This document shows positions 11,623 to 23,622 of a stretch of 64,000 bases of DNA, piece by piece. The DNA comes from Sipunculus nudus (lineage: Eukaryota > Annelida > Sipuncula > Golfingiida > Sipunculidae), in contig CM049319.1 in the NCBI GenBank assembly GCA_026874595.1, positions 55,357,417 to 55,421,416 of the forward strand. Direction: 5' to 3'. A program made the translations under genes and the position numbers. A model generated the notes under the pieces. It saw only the letters and a list, made by a program, of their open reading frames with translations, made no database searches and was not told the origin of the DNA. The stretch's first letter is position 1; each line of letters opens with the position of its first letter.

Positions 11623-13062
11623 TTACTCTGTAGCAATGAAGCTATACCAATAACGTACTGTGTAAAAATGTATTTCTTTGCATGTAGCGGGTTCAGCCGC
11701 GTATTCAGGAGGTGCCGCACGGGGCCATGCCCCCCCCCCCTCATACTTGCATGTAATATTGAGGGAAAACAGTCCGGGCAGTAATATCTACTATGAATAT
11801 AGTAAAGCATAAAAGTAGATAAAAATCAGTCAAGTTAACTTCGTTTCTAAATGAAATTATTAAACATTAATTTGCACGTCCATTTAATTACTTGACAATA
11901 TAATTTCTAAATAATAATCATAAATGCTAATACATCATCATGTATATATTCTCGAGTCTTGGTCCCGTGAAATTCGAGAGCATCTATATATTAACTTTTC
12001 GTAGTTGAGCGAAAATTTTTTTGTTTATGTGGGAAACATAAATGTTAGAATTCTTAGTTTTACTTGACTTGGATGATAATATAAATCTCACCTTTTAATA
12101 TACATGTATATTCTTTTGTAAAAGTGCACAAAATACTTCTTAATATGGACAGCTCCCCGGGATATGAAATTGCCCACAAGAGGGCGCTATTCAGCAATCC
12201 CAGCATGCTTTACTGTCAATACTCGGAAACAATCTTTACGCCATATACCATCGCAAAATTTGATTGACGACCTTTTGCTGGAATGATTAAACAATAAAAG
12301 ACATGAACCATCTTAATTTGATTATCTTTCACTGTATTAATTAAATCCCAGGACAGCCAGTTCATGCTAGATGGAAGTCTGAATGATACAATTTGGGAAA
12401 ACCATCTATAAGAAGCAGACAGCATCGGGGTTTGGCTCGTGGTCGCTAAATCAAGCAACTTGGCTCGCTGATTGGGAATGAAATATTCAACTGTGGATGG
12501 GTAACATCAGACGGCGCTGGATTCTTAATCACTGTTTTATTATTAATTATCCCAATCGATTAGAACAGACAGGTAATGCTTACATAATGTGAATAGGAGA
12601 ATGGAAGCAAACGAGGCGAGCTTCTGCCATTTGTATCTGTTTTAAGAAATGATTTGATTTATTATACATGAAAGAGCCAATCTTAGTTTCAGGGCACAAC
12701 CGATGCAATCATGCTTCAGTAAATATAACTACCCGTTACCATGACTATATGACTCCATAATTCCTTTTGATGTATAGCGTTTCAGAACTAGTCTATCTCT
12801 CCTTTTTTTAATATGGTTTACCTTAATTTTTAAGATCTTTTGTTTTGTTTGTATAAGAAATACTTTTGACGGGGACCCAAGACAGTGGTAATTTTGGTGT
12901 TTACTCTGCTATATGCTATATGGTAATATGGTTTATGGTTAAGTGTGCAAAGAATATATACGGATATGCAATTAATATATTTACAAAAGAATAATATAAT
13001 ACAAAAAATAATAAATATTGAAAATCACAAACACACGCACCCATCCCTACAGTCAGGATCAA

Positions 13063-13212
<150 letters not shown>

Positions 13213-13747
13213 CAGCGTTCATATATTTGTTAACATACTGCTAGCTGGTAAAACTAAACATGCTTCACATATTTTTTAGTATACATAAAGTATTAATGGC
13301 GTTTATTCTATTTCCGCTCAGTCATACAGTAAAGTAATCCGTAGTTTTAAATGTGTCTTCCTACACGTGGCAGGAATTCTGCAGGAGATATCTTCAAAAT
13401 CTAAATTCCGCTTTGGTTTGCCGCCTCTTTTGTCGTAACCTGATCTAATCGGCAAGAAAAGCTGCACCTGTTGAGCGTATATTAGGAAAATTCAGGCTGT
13501 ATTCAGGATCCTGTGATGAGCGACTCCTGTGGAAAATCAGGTTTTCTGGGTCGGCTCTCGCACGATCAAGTCAGTATTATTAAGTTACAAAGAAGAACGA
13601 CAGGCCCATTCAAACAAGACCCACGCCTTGTGTTTTGGCACCGAATCTTGCCCTGACAGCTAATCAAAAGGTAGGCTCTCGGGCTAATTTAGTAGGGTAC
13701 CCCGATCGGATGAAATATTGGTTCTCATTTTTGGATGGTCCTGGCGA

Positions 13748-13780
13748 GTAAGATTAAGGTCAAGGTCGATACACAAACGG
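13748..13780 (+). repeat. 33-bp direct repeat, copy 1
   Basis: GTAAGATTAAGGTCAAGGTC followed by GATACACAAACGG is repeated at 14205-14237 with one mismatch. The two copies bracket the inverted family A copy A2. Confidence 0.7.
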
Positions 13781-13784
13781 TTTT

Positions 13785-14050
13785 ATAGACTTGCTCACTG
13801 CGCAGATTTGGACTCGCAAGAATATGACTCTGCTGGTTACGGTTTGTGGCCATTGGAATCTAAGGCCCACAATGCCCCGGGGTCACTAATTTTATTACAC
13901 CAGCGGCGTAGGTATAAATGTGGTGAAGAGGGAAATGTAGTCCGTGAAAATCAGTTTAATAAGAGTTGCTTCAAGGCAAATCATATAAACATGGGTGTTT
14001 TTGCGGTAAGGCATTACGGAATAAATAATATTTTGGTGGCATGTGAAATA
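13785..14050 (-). repeat. Dispersed repeat family A, copy A2
   Basis: This is an inverted copy: on the minus strand it has GGACTACATTTCCCTC, a TACGCCGCTGG block, GCATTGTGGGCC and the end TCTGCGCAGTG. Open frames across it are explained by the repeat. Confidence 0.6.
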
Positions 14051-14204
14051 TAAACAGAAGGTGTTTCTTGAAATTAAACAAATTTTATTATAACATTTCA
14101 CAGTTGAGAAAAAATAGTCCCGACCGTCCCACAATGCTTAACTGAAAGAGGTTCATTTTGAGTAGATACGACAACTTCCATAAGTGTAAGGAGGGTTCTC
14201 CTCT

Positions 14205-14237
14205 GTAAGATTAAGGTCAAGGTCGATACAAAAACGG
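14205..14237 (+). repeat. 33-bp direct repeat, copy 2
   Basis: Same as 13748-13780 with one substitution (A for C within the last ten bases). Confidence 0.7.
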
Positions 14238-14558
14238 CCTCACAGACCTGTTACCTTCAGTGGGGAGGTAATGTTTTCTCCAGTTCCTCTTTGTTTATGT
14301 GTCTCTTTGTTTATTTGTTGGTCCAAATGTTATTAACATCTTCAGGCCCGCTTTCTATATATACACCAAGCTTTGTAGATCGGCAGAACCTCCCTTCATC
14401 ACAGGTTGTGTCTATTCAAATATATCCTTTTCCAGTGAGCAATTGTGTGGACGGCCGTGACAATTGTCACATTTTAATAATACACTTCCGTTTACACCGA
14501 ACAGGTGCAAGCTAACAAAATATTACCAATTCAATATGATGGTTTTAGCTTGGGGAGG

Positions 14559-14559
<1 letters not shown>

Positions 14560-14606
<47 letters not shown>

Positions 14607-14620
14607 TATATATATATATG
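14560..14620 (+). repeat. TC then TA microsatellite
   Basis: About 20 TC units followed by eight AT units. Confidence 0.95.
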
Positions 14621-14906
14621 GATGAAATAACAGCTCCGGGTAATAATGTCTCCGAATAGGTTTGACAATCTTAAACAATGCGCTTGGCCCTACGACTGCT
14701 GAACCGCAGAACAATTGATGAGACCTTTGGGAACCCATGCTGACTTTCTCTGAGCGTGTTTAAACTAGTGAGTCTGGGCACAAGTACACAGTTCAGTGGT
14801 CACGTGGATTAGCCCGAAATCTTCTGCTTCCAGTAATTGCCAGACATCAACACGCATCATATAAAGACTGGCGATGTGGATTTGTTGAGTTAACCATTGT
14901 ATCGAG

Positions 14907-14909
<3 letters not shown>

Positions 14910-14973
<64 letters not shown>
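14910..14973 (+). repeat. TA microsatellite, about 32 units
   Basis: Perfect alternating AT, self-complementary. Confidence 0.95.
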
Positions 14974-14976
<3 letters not shown>

Positions 14977-16106
14977 CTGGGATCGAAGTTTTCCGGCCTA
15001 TTTATAAAGAAGTTTTAAGGGATTATCTGTTGTAAATAGACTCCTTTAAAGATATTGATTGGAGTGGTTATATACTGCAAAGTCGTTGGCGACATCATGG
15101 CGTCTATCACTAGAAGCTGTCGTTATTAACCACGCCTGTGTGATGTATTAGCGACCCAGAGCGGACACATGCCCTCGTTGCAATTTGTCCGATGCCCGGT
15201 TAAGCTGACTGTCAGTTGGTCAATTAGTAGAGTGTTAGGGATGAAGTGATGCATAAAGACTGGTCAAGCCTTGTAATGTCCCGCGGACTGACCGCTGGCT
15301 CGCAGATCGCGGGAAAAATGATGGGTTTACATATGATTCATAGCCGAATCAATAAATGTTCTATAACGCCTAATCTTCCTGCCCCCAAGGTCTATCTCCT
15401 GTTCTGTCGTAACCTACCATTGATCATAACTCCATATTGATACAAGGGCCTGGAGGCACAAATAGTGTTTTAACTAGAGAGTGCGGTATCAGTGATACCA
15501 GCATGAACCCTTTTCTTAATTCAAAATACTTGCAAAATACAAATTGACTATTTGCTTACTTTAGTCGATAGATGTAATGTCTAGATTTGTTTGACAAAAG
15601 GATCTTCTAAAATTATATGGTTAGCTTTATTACTATCATACAGTTTATAATGTATAGAATCAAATTTGTAAAAATAGCGTCTCTGGCGGCAGTTAAACAC
15701 AGGAATAAGAGTTAAGCTCATTTAATTTTCTAAAACACATTGTCATACGCTTCACTTTACAAATTCAATATGATAAAAAGAAAAAGAAAATTTATATTGT
15801 TAAATCTGCCAAACCCGTTCATGAAAATTACAGGAATTTTATGTTATTTATTTTTGCGAGACTCGACAATTTTAATATCGTTGACGCTGCTTCATCGTTT
15901 CTGAGATTTCCTTGCGAGTCTTAACTAGGGATATTAAGTTCTGATGGATATAGATTTACAGGATATAATGCTTCGGGCGCCCTCTCAACTCAAACTAAAA
16001 TTGACAAGATTACTGCAATCGCCGGGCAAGAAGCCTTTAGGCGCCTCATCCAACCAACCCCTTCCAACTCTCGACCCCCGGTCTTATATAAAAAAATACT
16101 ACGCCT

Positions 16107-16255
16107 ACCCGCAATTGAGCAGTCATAGGGATAGGCTATATAGACTGAAAATTAGGTTAACATCTGGAAATAAATTTCAGGACTTAATCTATTACCTGTG
16201 CCAACAATTGTTACCAAATGATAACTTTTGAAAACCAGCCGTATCGGAGAGAAAT
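16107..16255 (+). repeat. Dispersed repeat, pair with 22.1 kb (copy 1)
   Basis: CCGCAATTGAGCAGT, ACTGAAAATTAGGTTA and GAAAACC occur here in the same order as at 22065-22195. The 95-codon open frame that overlaps it is therefore unlikely to be a gene. Confidence 0.5.
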
Positions 16256-16744
16256 CTTATTGCAATAAAAAAGCCGTTGGTTCGATCACCTGACGCGGAG
16301 ATCGCGTAAAACCATTAGACTCAGGGGAGAGGGCATGTCCTAATTACAACACTAAGGTAATCTCACGCTTTGAGGCATTTACTTACTATGTCTTACACTA
16401 TCGACAGTACAATTAATTAGACAATTTGTCTATTGAACAAAAAAAAAATCGATAAAAATCATACATTCATATTTGTATTATTTCTGAACACGTAAAGAAG
16501 TCTGACATGGATTTACAAATCTCTTTGTAATATAATAAATTATGTAAGAACCATCGAACAATGTTTCCGTCATTAACATTTTCACGGCATGACTGGAGCA
16601 TATTGACCACATCTAACGCGTTATATAACACAACTACACATGTCAGGATTTAAGTGCCATATACACATCTACAGCATAGACAAAATCTGACTGGTATAGC
16701 AATGTTTATATTAGGTAAAAATACAATATGCAAATTAAACTGAC

Positions 16745-16869
16745 CTCTAACCGAATGCAGGTCGAGAAGAATTTGGGCGACGACGATGCCGGCGTCGAGG
16801 AGAACGAGGATACACAACAGGATCTGGACAGGATTGCTCTGGAGAAACTTGACGGCCCGATGACGATTT
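16745..16869 (-). CDS. HVCN1: Hv1 proton channel, exon 3 (helix S1, selectivity filter)
   Basis: This 125-nt exon has a CTTTTTACAG acceptor and a GTCAGT donor, entering in phase 2 and leaving in phase 1. It encodes residues 52-93. Residues 57-68 (AVKFLQSNPVQI) lead into S1, whose core is ILVLLDAGIVVAQILLDL (72-89). Hv1 channels are proton-selective, voltage-sensor-only membrane proteins that let acid out of the cell. S1 carries the selectivity-filter Asp (human D112), here D77 in the LLDA motif. The second S1 acid (human D123) is D88. The residue aligned with human E119, one of the external zinc-site residues, is Gln (Q84). The alignment to human Hv1 was made from memory but is ungapped through S1. 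A GTTAGA donor a few bases earlier would break the frame into exon 4. Confidence 0.92.
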
Positions 16870-17271
16870 CTGTAAAAAGGAGGTCGCGGAACATCTTGAT
16901 GGGTACCTTGACGCATTAGCACCGATCCAAATGAGAAAAAAATAAACAAATTTAAAGGTATCTAGATGCTGGATCCAAATTAAAAAAAAGAACACCTTGA
17001 TGTGTATCTTGATGTTTCACTCGAGATTCTAAATCAAACATATACACATTGTGATAAGCACTTGATGGCGGATCCAAAATTAAACAACTGCACATTTTAA
17101 TGAGTATGTTCATGTAGTACTACGGACATGCACCCTCCCCCAATAAAGGAACATTTTGTGTTGATGGAATAATACAACTCAAAATAAAGCATGGTTGAAT
17201 GTTTACAACAAGCGTGAAGCTGCTGTTATTTATATATATATATATTCAAACATATTTAACAAGTTAGTTAT

Positions 17272-17381
17272 ATAATGAGCTGCTACTCTTGAGTTTCACA
17301 CACAGTAGGTGTTTAACCTGAAGTTGACTGCAGGATCAACACGTACTGCGTGCGTGAAGCTCCAGAGTAGCAGCTCATTAT
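17272..17381. repeat. 110-nt near-perfect hairpin in intron 2
   Basis: Left arm 17272-17313 and right arm 17338-17381 are reverse complements with few mismatches. Both begin with ATAATGAGCTGCTACTCT when read from the outside, and 24 bp separate them. It is either a very small MITE or a structured RNA; size and shape also fit a miRNA-type precursor, but no miRNA family is recognised. Confidence 0.8.
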
Positions 17382-17463
17382 GTAAGAAACGTGTTTATTA
17401 TGTTTCTAATATGCTCAAATTATGTTGAGCACTTTAATGCGACTGTTGGGACAAAGGAACTTC

Positions 17464-17464
<1 letters not shown>

Positions 17465-17506
<42 letters not shown>
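17465..17506 (+). repeat. TA microsatellite
   Basis: About 21 perfect TA units in intron 2. Confidence 0.95.
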
Positions 17507-17508
<2 letters not shown>

Positions 17509-17929
17509 ATATTATATATTTATATATTATATGTTTATTTAGGAGCTCTGTGTACCAGTTGTTTAAATAATGCATTCCTTTGATTTTCTTGAAAATCAAC
17601 TAACAACTCCTCACATGCGAGGCGGACTGTTTAATAAGATGTAAGATACTGAATGCATAATTTATAAAAACCATCCAAATTCATGCGGGAAGGGAAGGAA
17701 GCAAACAATGTTCTCTTTTTTCTGCAGACTTTCCTGATCTATGAGGTACCATAACATTAGCTACCCCCCTCTCTGTTATCAATTTCCAGGTCCATCAAAA
17801 TATGTCTTTCTTTTTTTTTTTATTGTATATATATTTTTTACACACGGGAAACCCACAGCAGCTACATCTTATTTCCGCCAGAGGGGGTTTCTACACAAAC
17901 CACACCTTTTCCAGTTAGCGATCTGGAGA

Positions 17930-18215
17930 CATCTAAACTGTCAAAATACAAAACTAATCTTCAGAATCCAAGAAAAAAGCTTCAGTTTACATTACGTATA
18001 CGTACACGCTTACCAAAAGTTCCCCTTTTCATTTTCCCCGAACAAAAATATTCAAGTGCTTGTAATTTGACATGGAACAATTCAACCAAACAAAGTTTTA
18101 ATGGATTACATCTGCTTTCAGCCATACACTTTTATCTACGCCACTGGCGTATTTAGAAACCTAACAGCATTGTGGGGAAACGGTTCTTTAACCCAAAATC
18201 CCTAAACGTCGCAGT
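17930..18215 (+). repeat. Dispersed repeat family A, copy A3 (degenerate)
   Basis: Recognised by TGTAATTTGACATGGAACAA, CTACGCCACTGGCGTATTTA and GCATTGTGGGG, in the same order as in the other copies. Confidence 0.5.
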
Positions 18216-18695
18216 TTAATTTTTATGAGTATGATTCTGCTTAAAAAAGTGAAAGTCACACCAGATACTGCGGTTGGCTTTTTGTTCGGGAGGATTTCAA
18301 ATTCGCGATGTTCGCGGAAGAGAAATTATTACGAAAATAGAACCCGAATAAGACGCTAAACCTACTCAAAGACGTTTATTATAGATAATAGCAACCTTTC
18401 ATCGTATGATCCAATAATGACGAAGGAATATACACCATATGCTCCCTTTGGTCTTTGGCAATAATTTTTTATAGTAATAAGTATACTATATTTGTTACTT
18501 GTTTAATGTATAGCGAAATTTCTTAAGTGAAAAACTCGTGTAATACAGAGAAATTGAATATCGCGAAAAGGAAACAGTCGCCAGACACTTAGAAAGTGAA
18601 CATCGTGAAAATGTAACTTCTCGAATATTTGACCAACCACGGTATGAACCGTTGCTTAGCTACGACACCCTATGCAAATGAGGTCATGAACTCAC

Positions 18696-18827
18696 GATAG
18701 CGGCTCCTCCTCTGACAGGTAGCGTAGCTCTTCTTCTAGAAGGTCTGTGTCTACGCTGTCTCTCTCCAAGTCCTGTAGGAGGCGCTGGTCTTTGAGCCAT
18801 GTGAAGCGGGCCTGGTATTTGTCCACG
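18696..18827 (-). CDS. HVCN1: Hv1 proton channel, exon 2 (acidic cytoplasmic N-terminus)
   Basis: This 132-nt exon has an acceptor reading TTTTACAG before CGTGGAC and a GTGAGT donor, both on the minus strand. It encodes residues 8-51 and enters and leaves in phase 2, matching exons 1 and 3. The peptide starts V-D-K-Y-Q-A-R-F-T-W-L-K and continues with many Asp and Glu residues (ERDS, DTDLLEEEL, SEEEPL), probably as helix. Hv1 channels carry a charged cytoplasmic N-terminus ahead of S1, and this fits by position and composition, although that part of the family is poorly conserved in sequence. The exon is clearly more GC-rich than the surrounding intron. Assignment to Hv1 rests on the splice into exon 3 rather than on its own motifs. 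Confidence 0.82.
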
Positions 18828-19194
18828 CTGTAAAACACAGATCACGTGTCCAATAAATAAAACGTGAGAAAAAGTTTTATGTTAAATTGTTCAATGCAAA
18901 AACAATAGTTCATAACGATCAAAGTCCTTTCTGAAGACCGGTCGTCTGGTGTTTTCGGGTAAAGGTGAGTCAGAACTGTAGGTTGTCTTAAATGAAATAA
19001 TAATTATAAAGATAAATTGTATAAACGTGAATACAGTTTAGTATTGAAAAATAAACGTAAAATTATAAATTATTGGATTTTTACAGATTTGATTAATAAA
19101 CAAATGCGTTCTTTATTGTGAGCATTATGCACCTGAATATCATGAAATATTCAAGGCATTTTGGGAATCGGTCATTAAAAAATTGATCAGATAT

Positions 19195-19290
19195 TGGTGT
19201 TGATCCGGAAAATGATCCGGATCGGGGAACGTCATCAAGGAATATTCACAAATGTACAGTCACTTGTGCACGAATGCACCTATAGGCCGA
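19195..19290 (-). repeat. Inverted fragment of the 33.9/56.1-kb RTE-like repeat
   Basis: On the minus strand this reads a GTGCACAAGTGACTGT block, then TTCCTTGATGACGTTC and a GATCCGGATCAT block, in the same order as the 33.9-kb copy. Confidence 0.4.
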
Positions 19291-19885
19291 ATAAATGAAT
19301 GACGGAGGCTATTTTTTCTATGTTGTACATGGTGTGCTGTACCATGGGGGTGAAAGGGTTGGAGAGGTAAATGCGTGCCCGCGAGTTGGTGGCACCACGT
19401 CCTTTTCTGACTATAGAGCTAATTATCCTGTCCAAGGTCTTTCACCCAAGATTACGCTCTCTCCAAGCATGAGCGTATGAGTCATGATCTCGAGTGAAGT
19501 TAGATGAGACTGGCATATCGGCTTGGTATTAGAAAATATTCACCTTAAATTTACAAATGATACATTTTAAACAAACAGGGAGAAATAGTTTTGTTAAATC
19601 TTGTTAAGTAGCCTTCGCACTCTATGTTCATTAACGACAAATTCCCTTAAACGCGCAGCTTGTCACAACATAAGGAAGTACTAGAACACCGTATAGCCGG
19701 GTGTACTGATTCCAGGGCACCCCCGCTTAAGACCGACCCCGGTCACATAAAATCGCTGTCAAAATACCTCCTACGGTTTCAGATTGCCCTTCTAAAACAG
19801 CTGTTTCTTTATAATAAATGAACATATAATTCTTTTTTTTTAGGCTTTACACCAGGCCGCCTCAACAGGAAAATAATGTGTTTAA

Positions 19886-19960
19886 CAGTGAAACCTGTCT
19901 TAAAGACCACTTATCTGATAAGACCACCTGTGAATTAAGACCACTTGTTACCAGTGACAC
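19886..19960 (+). mobile_element. Fragment of a pogo/Tigger-like element
   Basis: The start CAGTGAAACCTGTCTTAAAG and the motif GAATTAAGACCAC match the end and interior of the element at 43324-43488. A second end was not found. Confidence 0.4.
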
Positions 19961-20019
19961 GTCTTGTCCTATTTTATATGTTACACAGTAGTTTCGATCA
20001 ACAGAATCCCTGTATATTC

Positions 20020-20605
20020 TTCAGGTTATCCTCATTTCAAATTTCCCCCGGTAATCTGTGATCGACAACAAATTATCCCGGGGGTAGTCTGATTCTAATT
20101 TCAGTTTACCCGAGCACTGTTAAGATTACCCCCTCGCTGATTTAACTTTACGTGATTAATTCCTATGTTGTTAATTTACGATGAATTATTTCAATAAACC
20201 ACGTGAAAGATACGAGATCTAAAAGATGAAATCAATCTATGAAAAAATAACATTTTTTTTCGCAAAATGTTAATTATATTGTAACATATCTATATTGACC
20301 CAAATCTGTCATTAAAGCGCTTTCCACATAACATGCAACATTAGATATAAGAAGATTCAAAGTAATTTGTGAAATCCAGAATAAAAAAAAATAATTTGAA
20401 TAAGATACACAAAAAGAAAAAAATGCTTAACAGGGCTTAAACTGAAATCCCTTTATGGTTAACCCCGGGGGAAATCAAAAATCGATTTCTTATCACCGGG
20501 GGTGGGGGGGGGGGGGGGGGGGTGGTTATTTGAAATCGATTTCACCCCCGGGTAATCTGAAGCGGGGGGTAATCTGAAATCGCTACACACGCTCAATGAT
20601 AGCCC
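20020..20605. repeat. Element with inverted GGTAATCTGAAATC motifs
   Basis: The left part (20025-20145) and right part (20440-20600) carry several copies of a CCCCCGGGTAATCTGAAATC-like motif in both orientations, with a 19-bp G run at 20504-20522. The end motif CTGAAATCGCTACAC recurs as CTGAAATAGCTACAC near 44530. This suggests a non-autonomous element with complex subterminal repeats; ends are not fixed. Confidence 0.45.
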
Positions 20606-22064
20606 GGGAAGTTCTCGTTGAGGACTCATATACATCCTTTATGTTGAGTAATTCTAAATCCCGCTAACCGTTTTGCTGCTTTCCTGATTGGTTAGTTTGG
20701 GTATGATATGATCATGTACCCTGGGGCTCGCTTTGTTAGGATTCCCGCTTGTATCATTGTCCTTGACCGCACGTTTATCGTCAGTTTATCAATATAACTT
20801 GAAGCCCGTGGGCCGAAACAAGTTTAACAGATCGGTTCTTACTTTGCACAGTTTCTTACGTTATTTGGAAGCGAGTTTCTTTATATTGTTATTTCTATAT
20901 ACGGCAGTCAAGGTCGTTGGTCTCATGTAAAAACAGCCTCACGTGACAGTTGCTAGTTGCTGATTGGATGACTATATGATAACTATCTAAAAACAAGACC
21001 TCTTTAGGTTCTTTATTTCCTTATTTTGAGTTCAGTCATTTGTAAAATCTTATATCTTTTATATCCAATGTTTGTTATACGCTGTACTTTATGTTCCAGG
21101 TTTTTATTATTAATATATATTAAAGTATTATGGTATCGATTACATCATATATTTAGCGCTGACACAAAACAGCTCACAGAGAAATATGAACAGTATGTGT
21201 CATCACAAAAAGACATATCAGTGACATCTCATTGATTTCAATGTGTTATATATGTTATATATGTTATATACATGTAATATATTGTCATGAGGGAATTTTG
21301 CATCAAAACTATTAAAATCCCTCTTCGAAAACATCAACATTCCTTAAAACCCAAAGTTTGTTAAGGTATAATTGTTTTCTGGTTAATTAATACAGATTTC
21401 TAACAGGGGCACCGAAAAAAATAAAAATTAATCGAAATTTTTTATTTTTTAATTAATTTGATTAACAGAACATTCTTTAAAAGCATAGATCAATATTTAT
21501 GTAATGAAATTTACATTAAATCTCCTAAATGTATTCATCAATGTTTCTGTAATTATTTTTCTTATGTTCCCAGGCCCGCAGTGTTGGCTAAACCAACAAC
21601 ATAATTAGGTCACGAGACGAACAACCAATTTGTTTTCTAGGAGCTGAAGTGGCCCATAATTGTGTACTCATTAATCTTAGGCTCAGTATCGCCTTCTTTC
21701 CCATCGATATTATCAGGTAATAAACTGAAATATTTATCATTGTTTCAGGTTAAGTACACTACCGAACCAAGCCCTCAGTCATTTTGATTATATTCTTAAA
21801 ATGTATTTACAAATGTGTAAATAATGTAAATCCACACTTAGGATATGGATAATGATTATAATCAGATTATATTTAATGCAAATCAATAATGACAAGCCAA
21901 GCTGAATGTATGTCCAAAACGTAAAAAAAAATATGTAAACGTCAAAAAGTTACTGCTCACTATTCACTCAAATGTTGATAAATTTGAAACTCAACATTTA
22001 TACGAACTTAAGGTTCAATATGTTTGACAATATGTTAATCATAACTAAAGAGGAAGACCACGTT

Positions 22065-22195
22065 ACCGCAATTGAGCAGTAATATGGTTGTCTCCGATAG
22101 GTAATGTATATTGAAAATTAGGTTACGGTCCAAATTTTATTTTAGTTGCACGTCTATTAAATTCGAGGTATATTTTGGAAAACCGGACAAAAGAG
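22065..22195 (+). repeat. Dispersed repeat, pair with 16.1 kb (copy 2)
   Basis: Matches 16107-16255 through CCGCAATTGAGCAGTAATA, ATTGAAAATTAGGTTACG and GGAAAACC. Confidence 0.5.
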
Positions 22196-22866
22196 AGAAA
22201 GAGAAAAGTAATTGATTGTTTTGCATGGGGTTTGGGAAAAATCCCGACCAATAGTTTCAAAATTAAATGACATAATTATTAGATATATTAAGCTTTCCCT
22301 TCAGATGGGTAGGCCTATATATAGACCTTACCTTGCCTTGGACACCAGTTTCATATTTCTTACCACTATAAATCCGCCAATACTGCCAGCCAGTACAGAA
22401 ATATATCTCCTACCCAGAGCGGCAACCAGCCCACTGAGCTAGAATCAAAAATCCAATATCACCTATCCCCCCTGTAGTGACATGAGATTGGCAAGAAATA
22501 GAAAAAAGGGCAAACTGATATGGTCTCTAGAACGGGTCCAGAAGATATCTTGGTCCGAATAAGTCACGTGGACAATTATTTTTTCCCACGGGTTGTACAT
22601 TTCATTCTCTATCGACCCGGTTAACTGATAGAAATTGACAAGCCTCGTCTGGCTGCCTAACCATATAGATAAAAAAATGTTCTTAAACCGGGCTCAGAAT
22701 ATAATTAGATAATTATTGATTGTACTATGGATTATGGTATAATAGGAAAGTGACATAACTGACAATTCTCTAAACAGATTACAATTTGTCAAAGGCAGAA
22801 AGGCAATGCTTAATTTAATATTTTCTTTAAATTGACGAACGCTGTAAAGTCTTTATTGTTCTACGC

Positions 22867-22869
<3 letters not shown>

Positions 22870-22941
<72 letters not shown>
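22870..22941 (+). repeat. CT then AT microsatellite
   Basis: About 19 CT units followed by about 16 AT units, then a GACTCGAG-family fragment. Confidence 0.95.
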
Positions 22942-22945
<4 letters not shown>

Positions 22946-23202
22946 CACACAAGTGTTGCGATCGAGTAACGGCTCTCAAAGACCAAGACCGAGACCGAGT
23001 CACCACCAACCAAGTCAGAGTCCATACAACCAAGATTCAATGTCTGAAATCATGGTATGAGTTATTGCTCATGAGATCATTATGTTTATTTAAGTTTCTC
23101 GCACGAAGCTGCCAAAATTATGGAGCAGAAGGAAAGCGGACATTACAATCCAAGCGAATTTATACAAACTTGGTCAAACAAGCGACCTCGAGCCGGCCCC
23201 GC

Positions 23203-23223
23203 GGGGGGGGGGGGGGGGGGGGG
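23203..23223 (+). repeat. G21 homopolymer
   Basis: Uninterrupted G run, 76 bp before an even longer one. Confidence 0.95.
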
Positions 23224-23298
23224 TGGGCATTCCCCGTTCACCAAAACCAACATATCCAGCAAATATACTCCATGGCAAGGGCCTGTGTGGGAGAATGT

Positions 23299-23299
<1 letters not shown>

Positions 23300-23329
<30 letters not shown>
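23300..23329 (+). repeat. G30 homopolymer
   Basis: The longest G run in the window; open frames through it give poly-Gly or poly-Pro only. Confidence 0.95.
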
Positions 23330-23622
23330 CTAGCCATGACAACATGACACTCAGGCCTTCGGGAAAAAAAAAAACTGATAGGGCCTGGAGTCATGATGGC
23401 AGTCACAACAGAACGCCCATTCTAAGGGTCGGATCAAAATATTTGCTGTCTGGTATTATTTGGCATCACAGGCTTATATAGTCGTATTATATGTGCTAAA
23501 TATCGAAGAAAAAATGTTGTTACACAAAAATAATTACAATTATTACCTCCTTTCATCACTGTGGCACCGATTCACGTGAAGCGGTACTTCTCATTCAAAA
23601 CTAAATGTGTCATGGCGCGGTC

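Larger units (their letters stand above)
16870..18695 (-). other. Hv1 intron 2
   Basis: This 1,826-bp intron lies between the N-terminal exon and the S1 exon. It contains a 110-nt hairpin (17272-17381), TA microsatellites (17229-17244 and 17465-17506), and a degenerate family A copy (about 17930-18215). A CG-rich motif pair near 18290-18360 (TTCGCGATGTTCGCGG type) resembles a similar patch at 225-280. No coding sequence is supported. Confidence 0.75.

Noticed and set aside
12216-12458. 80-codon minus-strand frame in intron 3, considered as a cassette exon of Hv1
   Set aside because: No acceptor and donor pair in compatible phase, and exons 3 and 4 already join in phase.
15944-16231. 95-codon plus-strand open frame
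   Set aside because: Its second half is a repeat also present at 22.1 kb; no domain.
17741-18070. 109-codon plus-strand open frame in intron 2
   Set aside because: It runs through a T-rich tract into a degenerate family A copy; no recognisable domain.
23065-23481. 138-codon frame with poly-Gly
   Set aside because: It depends on two G homopolymers (G21 and G30), whose length would change the frame; no domain outside them.
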